Shown here piece by piece: positions 1 to 7,598 of a stretch of 64,000 nt of DNA. The notes beneath the pieces were generated by a model. The model was not told the origin of the DNA and searched no databases. It worked only from the letters and a program-made list of their open reading frames with translations. The stretch's first letter is position 1; the number at the start of each line of letters is the position of its first letter. Source of the stretch: Gemmatimonas sp. (lineage in GTDB: Bacteria > Gemmatimonadota > Gemmatimonadetes > Gemmatimonadales > Gemmatimonadaceae); the NCBI RefSeq assembly GCF_021298855.1, contig NZ_JAJTHI010000040.1:1-64000 (forward strand), given 5' to 3'. A program made the translations under genes and the position numbers.

Positions 1-319
1 ATGTGCGGTGGCAATCTCGATGCGGAGCGGGCCGCGCACATCCTGCTTGGGGGCATGCCGCATTTCCCGAGCGGTACGGGCGAGTTTCTCACGGTACGCT
101 GAGGATGGCCAACAGCTGTGGCGCTGGTGCACATCGGCAACCGCCTGTGGCATACGCGCGATGGGGGGTACGCGCGCCGTCGGCGCGTTGACTGACAAGG
201 CAGGGAGCAGGGTGCAGGGGTCAGATGGCAAGGGGGAGGGGGCGAACACGCCGCCTTCCCTCTTTGCCCTGATCCCCGTCGCTCTGCCCCCTGCCTTGCC
301 AACAGACGCCCATCCTCAC
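1..319. other. No confident gene; edge fragment plus repeat-bearing spacer
   Basis: This stretch lies downstream of the minus-strand recombinase gene. On the plus strand a frame is open from the window edge to a TGA at 100-102; on the minus strand a frame is open from an ATG at 153 off the left edge. Both give protein-like sequence, neither resembles a family I recognise, and neither shows the very high third-position GC of the real genes here. In related operons hslV and hslU often follow xerC, but I see no HslV-like N-terminus. From about 194 the spacer holds an imperfect inverted repeat, listed separately. Confidence 0.4.
194..300. repeat. Imperfect inverted-repeat intergenic element, copy 1
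   Basis: The left arm (194-224) and right arm (269-300) are reverse complements at about 25 of 32 positions, both built around GGCAGGGNGCAGRG-type sequence. The stem continues partly inward, with GGCAAGGGGG on the left against CTCTTTGCC on the right. A similar element lies at 7451-7559. It looks like a small dispersed REP/MITE-like palindrome. It has no coding capacity and sits just past the xerC stop codon. Confidence 0.6.
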
Positions 320-1300
320 CTACGCGCGGGGGTGCGCCTGCCGGTACACCTTCTTGAGGCGTTCCACACTGGTGTGCGTGTAGATCTGCGTGGTGCTGAT
401 GCTGGCGTGGCCGAGCAGCTCCTGCACCGCGCGCAGGTCGGCGCCGGCGTCCACCAGATGCGTGGCGAAGCTGTGCCGCAGGGAGTGGGTCGTGAGGTCG
501 GCGCCCTCACTCACCGCCTCCAGCAATTGCACCATGGCGTGCTGCACGGCGCGCGGGCTGATGCGACTGCCCCGTTCGCTGAGGAAGACGGCGCCACGCG
601 CCACCCGACCGGCTTTCACCCCACCCACCTGCTGCAGCAGCGCGTCGCGCTTCATCAGATAGTTGCGCAGGGCACGCTGGGCATGATCGCCGAGCGGGAC
701 GATGCGCTCCTTGCGGCCCTTGCCGCGCACCTTGACCTGCTGCGACACGAGATCGAGATCGGCGAGGTCCACGCCACGGAGCTCGGAGAGCCGGAGGCCG
801 CTGGAGTAGAACAGCTCCAGCATGGCCAGGTTGCGCACGTCGGTGAAGGCGAGGCTTTGGGCACGCGTGGCGGCGTGCTGGAGCAGGGTCTCCGCCTGCT
901 GGCGGTCGAGATAGGCCGGCAGCGTCCGCGGCAGACGCGGCGTGCGGACGGCGCGGGCGGGATTCACGTCCACCCGTTCGTCGCGGTGCATCCAGCGATA
1001 GAAGCTGCGCACGGCGCTGAGCTGCCGCGCGATGCTGCGCTTGGCCAGGCCGCGCCGCGTGAGATGGGCCATGTACCCGCGGATGCTCGTCCGCGACAGC
1101 TCGTTCCAGTCCCACCCCTGCGCTCCATGCAGCTGCGCCAGCCAGGTGGAGAATTCACGCAGGTCGCGGGTGTACGCGGCGCGCGTGTTGGGCGACAGAT
1201 CGCGCCCCTTTTCGAGGTGCACGAGAAACTCGCGGATCTCCGTGGGGAGCGGCACCTCGGGGAGCGACTCCGGGAGCGACTCGTGCGGAGCGTCGCTCAC
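320..1300 (-). CDS. xerC: Tyrosine recombinase XerC/XerD family
   Basis: The product is a 326-residue site-specific tyrosine recombinase, expected to resolve chromosome dimers at dif. An N-terminal SAM-like DNA-binding domain (about 18-105) precedes the catalytic domain. The full active-site set is visible: Arg170 in SSGLRLSELRG, Lys194, His272 and Arg275 in HSLRHSFATHL, His298 in LLGHASIS, and nucleophile Tyr307 in IYTH. The GTG start at 1300 overlaps the trmFO stop by four bases (GTGA), so it is the last gene of the aroC-topA operon. Longer upstream reading in this frame is antisense of trmFO. The topA-trmFO-xerC order argues for XerC, but XerC and XerD cannot be told apart with certainty by eye. 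Confidence 0.93.
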   Translation of the reverse strand: MSDAPHESLPESLPEVPLPTEIREFLVHLEKGRDLSPNTRAAYTRDLREFSTWLAQLHGAQGWDWNELSRTSIRGYMAHLTRRGLAKRSIARQLSAVRSFYRWMHRDERVDVNPARAVRTPRLPRTLPAYLDRQQAETLLQHAATRAQSLAFTDVRNLAMLELFYSSGLRLSELRGVDLADLDLVSQQVKVRGKGRKERIVPLGDHAQRALRNYLMKRDALLQQVGGVKAGRVARGAVFLSERGSRISPRAVQHAMVQLLEAVSEGADLTTHSLRHSFATHLVDAGADLRAVQELLGHASISTTQIYTHTSVERLKKVYRQAHPRA

Positions 1301-2646
1301 GCCACCGCCGCCGCCAGCGCGTGCGCATCCCGCCAGGCGCTCACCTGCGCCAACCCACGTTCGGCGAACAGCTCGCGCTTGCGTGCCTTGTCCTTGAGCA
1401 CCCTGGGGGGCACGCCGTCGAGTTCGTCGAGCAGGCCGAAGTTGGCGTTCATGGGCTGGAAGTGCCGGGGATCGGCCTCGCGCAGGTAGCGATAGAGGGC
1501 GCCCATCATGGTCGTGGGGGGCGGCACGACTGGCGTCTCCCCGCGCAGCAGGCGCGAAAGATTGATGCCGGCCAACAGCCCCGTCGCGCTGCTTTCGGTG
1601 TACCCCTCGACCCCCGTGATCTGCCCGGCGAAGAGGGTGGTGGGCGCATCGCGCAGCGAGAGGTGCGGCGTGAGCGCCGCCGGGGCATTCACGTAGGAGT
1701 TGCGGTGAATGCTGCCGAAGCGCAGAAACTCCGCCTGCGCGAGCCCCGGAATGAGCCGGAAGACGCGGGCCTGTTCGGGAATGCGCAGACGTGTCTGGAA
1801 TCCCACGAGGTTCCACATGCGACCGGCCCGGTCTTCCTGACGCAGCTGTACCACCGCGTGCGGACGCGAGGCGCGGCGGGGGTCCTGCAGCCCGACCGGC
1901 TTCATGGGGCCGAAGCGCAACGACTCGCGCCCGCGCCGCGCCATCTCCTCCACCGGCATGCACCCTTCGAAGTAGGGCACGTGGTCGAACTCGTGCGCGG
2001 TGAACTGGTCGGCCGTGGTGAGCGCGTCGATGAAGGCCTCGTACTCGTCGCGCGTCATGGCGCAATTGAGATACGCGCCGTCCTCCCCGGCCCCCTCCAT
2101 CGTTTCCTTGCCCCAGCGTGACGCACGGAAGGCAATGTCCTGATCGATGGACTCGACCGCGATGACCGGGGCAATGGCATCGTAGAAGGCAAGCGACTCG
2201 ACCCCCAGCCGCGCCCGAATGCGCTCGGCCAGCGCATCGCTGGTGAGCGGTCCGGTGGCCACGATGCCGACGTCGGGGAGTTCGCGCACTTCCTCGCGCG
2301 ACACGGTGATGCGCGCGTGCCCGTGAATGCGCTCGTGCACCCCCTGCGCAAAGAGCGCACGGTCGACGGTGAGGGCACTGCCCCCCGGCACCCGGGCCTC
2401 GTCGGCACAGGCGAGGATGAGCGAGCCAAGGGCGCGCATTTCCGCCTTGAGGAGGCCGTGCGCGTTGGTGGTCTCGGTGCTCTTGAACGTGTTGGAGCAG
2501 ACGAGTTCCCCCAGGCGGTCGGTCTTGTGCGCCGCCGTTCCGCGCACCGGGCGCATTTCGTGGATGACCACGTCGTGCCCCCGCTCCGCCAGCTGCCAGG
2601 CGGCCTCACTGCCGGCGAGGCCGCCGCCCACCACATGGACCGTCAC
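1297..2646 (-). CDS. trmFO: TrmFO, folate-dependent tRNA U54 methyltransferase
   Basis: This 449-residue flavoprotein makes 5-methyluridine at position 54 of tRNA using methylenetetrahydrofolate and FAD/NADH. The N-terminus has the dinucleotide fold (VVGGGLAGSEAAWQLAERG). The family cysteines appear in LVCSNTFKS (Cys50) and FEGCMPVEEMA, and the C-terminal FAD motif in ATGLLAGINLSRLL. The GTG start at 2646 is chosen because it overlaps the topA stop by four bases and places the glycine-rich motif right at the N-terminus. Its own stop overlaps the xerC start, so translation of the three genes is likely coupled. The gene was formerly called gid. The neighbourhood topA-trmFO-xerC is widely conserved. 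Confidence 0.95.
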   Translation of the reverse strand: MTVHVVGGGLAGSEAAWQLAERGHDVVIHEMRPVRGTAAHKTDRLGELVCSNTFKSTETTNAHGLLKAEMRALGSLILACADEARVPGGSALTVDRALFAQGVHERIHGHARITVSREEVRELPDVGIVATGPLTSDALAERIRARLGVESLAFYDAIAPVIAVESIDQDIAFRASRWGKETMEGAGEDGAYLNCAMTRDEYEAFIDALTTADQFTAHEFDHVPYFEGCMPVEEMARRGRESLRFGPMKPVGLQDPRRASRPHAVVQLRQEDRAGRMWNLVGFQTRLRIPEQARVFRLIPGLAQAEFLRFGSIHRNSYVNAPAALTPHLSLRDAPTTLFAGQITGVEGYTESSATGLLAGINLSRLLRGETPVVPPPTTMMGALYRYLREADPRHFQPMNANFGLLDELDGVPPRVLKDKARKRELFAERGLAQVSAWRDAHALAAAVA

Positions 2647-5183
2647 GCGACCTCCGCCACCTCGACATCCTCGGGCGTGTGCACATCCCACTCGTTGCCG
2701 CACTTGATGCACTTGCGGAACGAGCCGCGGGTCTTGTTGGCCTTGGCTTCGGCGCCCACGTAGCCGCACTCGGGGCACGTTTCCGCCACGGGCTTGTCCC
2801 ACACGACGAAGTCGCAGTTGGGGTAGTTCTCGCAGCCGTAGAACGCCTTGCCGCGCTTCTTGCTGCGTCGTTCCGCGATTTCCCCGCCGTCCTTGGGGCA
2901 CTTCACGCCGGTGGGCATGCTGCGCGTACCGCGGCACTTGGGGAACTTGCTGCACCCCAGGAAGTCACCCGAGCGCCCGTGGCGCACGACCATGGGCGCC
3001 CCGCACTCCTGACACAGGTAGCTGGTCAGTTCCGCCGGCTTCTTCTCGCCCTTGATGGGGCGCGTGTACTTGCACGCCTTGGGATGATGCTCGCAGGCAA
3101 CGAAGGGCCCGAAGAAGCCGCCCTTGGCCACCAGTTTGCCCCCGCAGTCGGGGCACTGTTCCGAGGCGAGGGCCGACAGGTCGTAGGCCTCCCCGATGAG
3201 TGCGGGGAGGTCTTCGTCGTGGAGGTTCTTCTTGATCTTCGACCATTCCTCGTCGAGCACCGCCACCCACCCGGTCTCGCCGTCGGCGATCTTGTCGAGT
3301 TCGAGCTCCATTTTGGCCGTGAAGTTCACGTCGAAGAGATCGGGGAACTTCTTCACCATGACCTTCTCCACCGTCTCGCCGAGCGCGGTGGGGAAGAAGC
3401 GGCGCTGCTCGAGCAGCACATAGCGCCGTTCGGCGAGCACCGAGATGATGCTGGCGTAGGTGGACGGCCGCCCGATGCCAAGTCGCTCGAGTTCCTTGAC
3501 CAGCGACGCTTCCGAGAAACGCGGCGGCGGCTCGGTGAAGTGCTGGGTGGGCGTGATGGCCTTGACCGGCACCCGCTCACCCTGCTCGAGGAAGGGGAGC
3601 GCCTGCTCGTCTTCCAGCGCCTTCGAATCGCCCTCTTCGCGCGCCTCGCGGTAGAGGGCGAGGAAGCCCTGGAACTTGACCACCGAGCCGGTGGCGCGGA
3701 ACAGGTACGCCCGCCCCTGCGTGGGAATGGCGAAATCGACCGTGGTCGTGTCGAACACCGCCGGCGCCATTTGCGACGCCATGAAGCGCTGCCAGATGAG
3801 TTGATAGAGCTTGAACTGGTCGGCCGTGAGGAACTTCTGGATGGCCTCGGGGCGACGCGCCGGATCGGTGGGGCGGACGCCTTCGTGCGCGTCCTGGGCG
3901 TTGGCCTTGCCACTGGGATACAGCTGCGGCTGCGCGGCGAGGAACTCGTTGCCGAACTGCGCCCGCAGCGACTCGCGGGCGGCGTTGGCGGCATCCTCGG
4001 AGACGCGCGTGGAGTCGGTACGCATGTAGGTGATGAGACCCGTTGCGCCATCCACGCCCACGTCGATGCCTTCGTACAAGTCCTGCGCCAGGCGCATGGT
4101 GCGCTTGCTGCCGAAGCCGAGCTTCTTGGCCGCTTCCTGCTGCAGTGTGGACGTGGTGAAGGGGGCCGCCGGATTCTTGCGACGCTCGCGCCGCTTGACT
4201 TCGGTGACTTCGAATTCCTTCCGTCCCTTGAGGTCGGCGAGGATGCGCTCGGCCTCGGCGCCGTTGGGGATTTCCGGCTTCTTCCCGTCCACCTGATGGA
4301 GCTTCGCCGCGAAGGGCTGCTGCCCCTTCTGCAGGTCGGCGGCGATGCTCCAGTACTCGACGGGGGTAAAGGCGCGGATTTCCCGTTCGCGCTCGACGAT
4401 GAGCCGGAGCGCCACCGTCTGCACGCGTCCGGCGCTCAGCCCCTTCTTGACGGTCTTCCAGAGCACGGGGCTGGCCTTGTACCCGACCAGGCGATCGAGG
4501 ACGCGGCGCGCCTGCTGCGCCTCGACTTTCTTGTTGTCGATATCCATGGGCTTCGCCATGGACCGCTGCACCGCGTCCTTGGTGATCTCATGGAACATCA
4601 CGCGACGAATGGGCGCCGACACGGCATGGCGCTTGGGTTGCGTGAAATACTGTTCGACATGCCAGCCGATGGCTTCGCCTTCGCGATCGGGGTCGGTGGC
4701 GATGAAGATCTCGCGCGCGCCCTTGGCGATCTTCTTGAGGTCGGTGAGGATGTCTTCCTTGCCCTCGATCGTGACGTATTCGGGTGCGAAGCCTTTGTCG
4801 ATGTCGATGCCCAGCTTCTTGGCGGGCAAGTCACGGACGTGTCCCACGGTGGCGCGCACGGTATAGCCGCGGCCGAGGTACTTGCCGATGGTCTTGGCCT
4901 TGGCGGGCGACTCGACGATGACGAGCGAGGTCCCTCCGGCCGTGTTCGGCTCCACCTCCTCCTCGACCTCCACGGCAGCCACCTTGCGGGCGCTCTTGCG
5001 TGCGGTGGCCGGGGCGGCGGCTTTGCGAGCCGTTTTCCTGGCGGCCTTCTTGGCCGGGGCCGGTACGGCGGCCGCTGTTCGCGCCGCCGCCTTCTTGGCG
5101 GGTGCCTTTTTCGCGGCCGAGGCGGAGGCGGACTTCGCCGCACCCTTCCCGGCCGTCTTGGTTGCAGCCTTTTTTGTTGGCAT
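2643..5183 (-). CDS. topA: DNA topoisomerase I with basic N-terminal tail
   Basis: The product is a type IA topoisomerase of 846 residues that relaxes negative supercoils. The Toprim domain starts near residue 86 (LVIVESPAKAKTIGKYLG, DPDREGEAI), and the nucleophile is Tyr386 in GLITYMRTDSTR. Four C-terminal zinc-ribbon units follow (CPDCGGKLVAKGG, CQECGAPMVVRHG, CPKDGGEIAERRS and CPECGYVGAEA with their second cysteine pairs). The unusual part is the first 85 or so residues, a Lys/Ala/Pro-rich stretch resembling histone H1 tails, followed by an acidic patch (EVEEEVEPN). Such basic tails usually sit at the C-terminus of TopA. The gene follows smg by four bases and overlaps trmFO. Confidence 0.97.
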   Translation of the reverse strand: MPTKKAATKTAGKGAAKSASASAAKKAPAKKAAARTAAAVPAPAKKAARKTARKAAAPATARKSARKVAAVEVEEEVEPNTAGGTSLVIVESPAKAKTIGKYLGRGYTVRATVGHVRDLPAKKLGIDIDKGFAPEYVTIEGKEDILTDLKKIAKGAREIFIATDPDREGEAIGWHVEQYFTQPKRHAVSAPIRRVMFHEITKDAVQRSMAKPMDIDNKKVEAQQARRVLDRLVGYKASPVLWKTVKKGLSAGRVQTVALRLIVEREREIRAFTPVEYWSIAADLQKGQQPFAAKLHQVDGKKPEIPNGAEAERILADLKGRKEFEVTEVKRRERRKNPAAPFTTSTLQQEAAKKLGFGSKRTMRLAQDLYEGIDVGVDGATGLITYMRTDSTRVSEDAANAARESLRAQFGNEFLAAQPQLYPSGKANAQDAHEGVRPTDPARRPEAIQKFLTADQFKLYQLIWQRFMASQMAPAVFDTTTVDFAIPTQGRAYLFRATGSVVKFQGFLALYREAREEGDSKALEDEQALPFLEQGERVPVKAITPTQHFTEPPPRFSEASLVKELERLGIGRPSTYASIISVLAERRYVLLEQRRFFPTALGETVEKVMVKKFPDLFDVNFTAKMELELDKIADGETGWVAVLDEEWSKIKKNLHDEDLPALIGEAYDLSALASEQCPDCGGKLVAKGGFFGPFVACEHHPKACKYTRPIKGEKKPAELTSYLCQECGAPMVVRHGRSGDFLGCSKFPKCRGTRSMPTGVKCPKDGGEIAERRSKKRGKAFYGCENYPNCDFVVWDKPVAETCPECGYVGAEAKANKTRGSFRKCIKCGNEWDVHTPEDVEVAEVA

Positions 5184-5187
5184 CAGC

Positions 5188-5625
5188 TCAGTGAATCAGG
5201 GGGTGCTCGCCGCCCATGGCGCCATCATCGAGGCCGGCGTCATCCGCGAGAGAGCGAATGTCCGCGAGCGTGATGCGGCCGTCGACATGGACGAGCGCGC
5301 GCTCCACCAAATGTTCGAAGTCGTTGAGGCTCACCGCCCCCGAGGCATACAGCACGACCAGGTAGCCCCAGGCTTCGGTGGTGAACCGGCCACGTTCGTG
5401 AGGCCCCTGTACCCGCAGGGACGGCTCACGGTCGGTGTCGGTGGTACGCTCGGTGCCGCCGGTGGGCGACGCCCCAGTATCGCTATACAGCAGGGAAAGA
5501 ATCTCACCGATCTGACGCCGATCGTATCCTTTCGACGAGAGGTACGCCTCTACCTCCACCACATCCGTGTCGGCAGCAAAGCGCTCTCGCAATTCGTCCA
5601 AAACCGGCGCCCAACGATCGTCCAT
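5188..5625 (-). CDS. smg: Smg/DUF494-family protein
   Basis: This 145-residue protein resembles the DUF494 (Smg) family. Its N-terminal half carries the family pattern of a helix pair ending in ILSLLY, and the C-terminal half has a FTTEAWGYLVVLYASGAV segment that matches the conserved part of Smg. It lies directly upstream of topA with a 4-base gap, mirroring the smg-topA neighbourhood of proteobacteria and supporting the assignment. The molecular function is unknown. The central residues 48-78 (Thr/Asp/Glu/Gly-rich) look like a flexible linker. Confidence 0.75.
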   Translation of the reverse strand: MDDRWAPVLDELRERFAADTDVVEVEAYLSSKGYDRRQIGEILSLLYSDTGASPTGGTERTTDTDREPSLRVQGPHERGRFTTEAWGYLVVLYASGAVSLNDFEHLVERALVHVDGRITLADIRSLADDAGLDDGAMGGEHPLIH

Positions 5626-5628
5626 TTC

Positions 5629-6165
5629 CTAACCTATCCCCGGCGTCCCCCCGTGGGCAAGTTTGACCACGGAATCTATAACCTGTTGCGATGTAAGGCT
5701 TTCCACGTCCAAAACGACATCGGCTTGCGCATAGAGCGCGCGTCGAGCCGCCCACAGCTCCCGCATCTTCGCTTCCGGATCGGCTTCCTGCAACAACGGT
5801 CGCACGTGGCGGGATCTGGCAATTCGCCGCATGGCCTCCTGCGGCGATACCCGCAGGTGCACGATTCGTCCCGGCGGCCTCAGCAGTTGCATGACACCGG
5901 GGTTGGTGACCCACCCCCCGCCGGGCGCGAGGACCATTGGGGCGGCCGTCGCGAGTTCGCGCGTGAGGAGGCGCTCCAGCTCGCGGAAGGCGGCCTCTCC
6001 CGAGCGGGCGAAGTACTGCGCCACCGTGCAGTGGACGCGCCGTTCGATCTCGGCGTCGAAATCGAGGAACGGTCGCCGGAGCTGACGTGCCACGACGCGG
6101 CCGATGGTGGACTTCCCCGCCCCGGGGAGGCCGACGAGCACGAGATGGCCGTCGCTCTGGGTCAC
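5629..6165 (-). CDS. aroK: Shikimate kinase
   Basis: The product is a 178-residue cytosolic shikimate kinase that phosphorylates the 3-hydroxyl of shikimate, the fifth step of chorismate synthesis. The Walker A motif GLPGAGKST sits at residues 12-20, the shikimate-binding region FLDFDAEIERR follows, and PGGGW is the conserved glycine-rich substrate loop. The lid arginine region is RHVRPLL. It lies 24 bases after aroC and 3 bases before smg, so two consecutive late shikimate-pathway enzymes share one transcript. Confidence 0.96.
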   Translation of the reverse strand: MTQSDGHLVLVGLPGAGKSTIGRVVARQLRRPFLDFDAEIERRVHCTVAQYFARSGEAAFRELERLLTRELATAAPMVLAPGGGWVTNPGVMQLLRPPGRIVHLRVSPQEAMRRIARSRHVRPLLQEADPEAKMRELWAARRALYAQADVVLDVESLTSQQVIDSVVKLAHGGTPGIG

Positions 6166-6189
6166 GGGCGAACGCGCAGCGGCTGCCGG

Positions 6190-7386
6190 TCAGCGCTCGA
6201 CGCGTTCGTCGAGGCGCGCGAGGTAGGCGTCGAGATTGCGCTGCGTCTCCCGGAGGGAATCGCCGCCGAACTTTTCGAGCAGCGCCGAGGCCAGCACAAA
6301 GGCGGCCATGGCTTCGGCGATGACACCCATCGCCGGCACGGCGGTGACATCACTGCGCTCGGCGACGGCCTGCGCGGCCTCCCCGGTGGCCATGTCCACG
6401 GTGCTGAGGGGGCGCATGAGGGTGGCAATGGGCTTCATGGCCACGCGCACCACGAGGTCCTCGCCCGTGGTCATCCCGCCCTCGGTGCCACCGGCGCGGT
6501 TGCTGCGCCGGCGGAGATGGCCGGCCCGCGTGCGCCCCGCGGCGGCTTCGATTTCGTCGTGCACGTCGGCGCCGGTGCGCCGCGCCGTCTCGAATCCCAG
6601 CCCGATCTCGACGCCCTTGACGGCAGGGATGGAAAGCATGGCCTGGCCGAGCCTGCCATCGAGACGCGTATCCCAGGAGACATGCGAGCCCAGTCCCACC
6701 GGCAATCCGCGCACGACCACTTCGCAGATCCCGCCGAGGGTGTTGCCCTCCTTTTTGGCCGCATCGATGCGCGCCATCATGCGTGCCTCCGCCTGGGCGT
6801 CGAGGGTGCGCACCGGCGAGGCATCGGCGGCCGCATTGAGATTGTCGGGCAGGGCGTCGGGGCGGTCGGCGTCGATACCGCCCAGGTGTACGACATGGGA
6901 GCCGATGTGCACCCCGACTTCCCGGAGGAGCACCTTGCAGATGGCGCCGGCGGCCACGCGCGCGGTGGTTTCGCGCGCCGAGGCGCGTTCGAGGATGTCG
7001 CGGGCGTCGCGGCGATCGTACTTGAGCAGCCCGGTGAGATCGGCGTGGCCCGGGCGCACCCGGGTGACGTGCCGTTTGCGCGGGCCATCCGCATCGGCCT
7101 CGCGGGGGGCGGGGTCCATGATGTCGACCCAGTTCTTCCAATCGCTGTTGCGCACGAGCATGGCGATGGGGGACCCGAGCGTTTCGCCGGCCCTTACGCC
7201 GGAGAGGAACTCGATGCGGTCGGTCTCGATCTGCATGCGCCGTCCGCGCCCGTAGCCCTGCTGACGGCGCGCGAGCTCGCCATCGACGTCGTCGGCGCGC
7301 AGCGGTACGCCGGCGGGCATTCCCTCGAGAACGGAGACGAGCGCTGGACCGTGCGATTCGCCGGCCGTGGTGAAGCGGAGAGGCAT
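6190..7386 (-). CDS. aroC: Chorismate synthase
   Basis: This 398-residue enzyme converts EPSP to chorismate using reduced FMN as cofactor. The N-terminal signature GESHGPALVSVLEGMP, the FMN-binding block RPGHADLTG and a C-terminal RNAGGTEGG-like block (written here as RAGGTEGGMTTGED) are present. The ATG at 7386 begins MPLRFTTAGESHG, the family's usual start; an in-frame extension to 7500 would run through the hairpin and repeat upstream and is rejected. It is the first gene of the aroC-aroK-smg-topA-trmFO-xerC operon. Confidence 0.97.
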   Translation of the reverse strand: MPLRFTTAGESHGPALVSVLEGMPAGVPLRADDVDGELARRQQGYGRGRRMQIETDRIEFLSGVRAGETLGSPIAMLVRNSDWKNWVDIMDPAPREADADGPRKRHVTRVRPGHADLTGLLKYDRRDARDILERASARETTARVAAGAICKVLLREVGVHIGSHVVHLGGIDADRPDALPDNLNAAADASPVRTLDAQAEARMMARIDAAKKEGNTLGGICEVVVRGLPVGLGSHVSWDTRLDGRLGQAMLSIPAVKGVEIGLGFETARRTGADVHDEIEAAAGRTRAGHLRRRSNRAGGTEGGMTTGEDLVVRVAMKPIATLMRPLSTVDMATGEAAQAVAERSDVTAVPAMGVIAEAMAAFVLASALLEKFGGDSLRETQRNLDAYLARLDERVER

Positions 7387-7420
7387 GGTCGCAACGTACC
7401 GAGCGGCGCCTCGATATGGA

Positions 7421-7445
7421 AAGGGCGCGCCGACGGCGCGCCCTT
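7421..7445. terminator. Perfect GC-rich hairpin upstream of aroC
   Basis: AAGGGCGCGCC and GGCGCGCCCTT form an 11-bp perfect stem around a 3-base GAC loop. It lies 35 bases before the aroC start. It could be a second terminator stopping read-through from the pilus operon, or a structured aroC leader. No long T-run follows on either strand, so terminator function is inferred from stem strength and position. Confidence 0.5.
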
Positions 7446-7450
7446 CGTGA

Positions 7451-7559
7451 CACGGGAGGGAGCAGAGCGCAGGGCGCAGGGGGCGGGAAGCAGGAGACAC
7501 AGGCGTGGTTGCCCCCTGCCCCCTTCCTCCTGCCTCCCTGCGACCTGCTGCCTTCCGTG
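7451..7559. repeat. Imperfect inverted-repeat intergenic element, copy 2
   Basis: The outer arms (CACGGGAGGGAGCAGAGCGC near 7451 and the complement of CACGGAAGGCAGCAGGTCGC near 7559) match at most positions over about 24 bases, and the inner part is a G-rich/C-rich pairing. Core wording (GGCAG, GCAGAGCG, GCAGGG) is shared with the element at 194-300. It lies between two hairpins in the spacer separating the pilus operon from the aroC operon. Confidence 0.55.
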
Positions 7560-7565
7560 TAAACG

Positions 7566-7595
7566 CACGGGGCGCGTCCTGAGACGCGCCCCGTG
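7566..7595 (-). terminator. Terminator after the pilus-operon lipoprotein gene
   Basis: CACGGGGCGCGTC and GACGCGCCCCGTG form a perfect 13-bp stem with a CTGA loop, four bases past the TAA stop at 7599. Read on the minus strand it is followed by CGTTTACACGG, only a weak T-tract. It most likely ends the pilM-to-lipoprotein transcript. Confidence 0.75.
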
Positions 7596-7598
7596 TCG

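Noticed and set aside
2679-5273. 864-residue open frame on the plus strand across topA
   Set aside because: It is the antisense shadow of a high-GC gene; topA is certain, and the shadow translation is Leu/Gly/Arg/His-rich with no domain.
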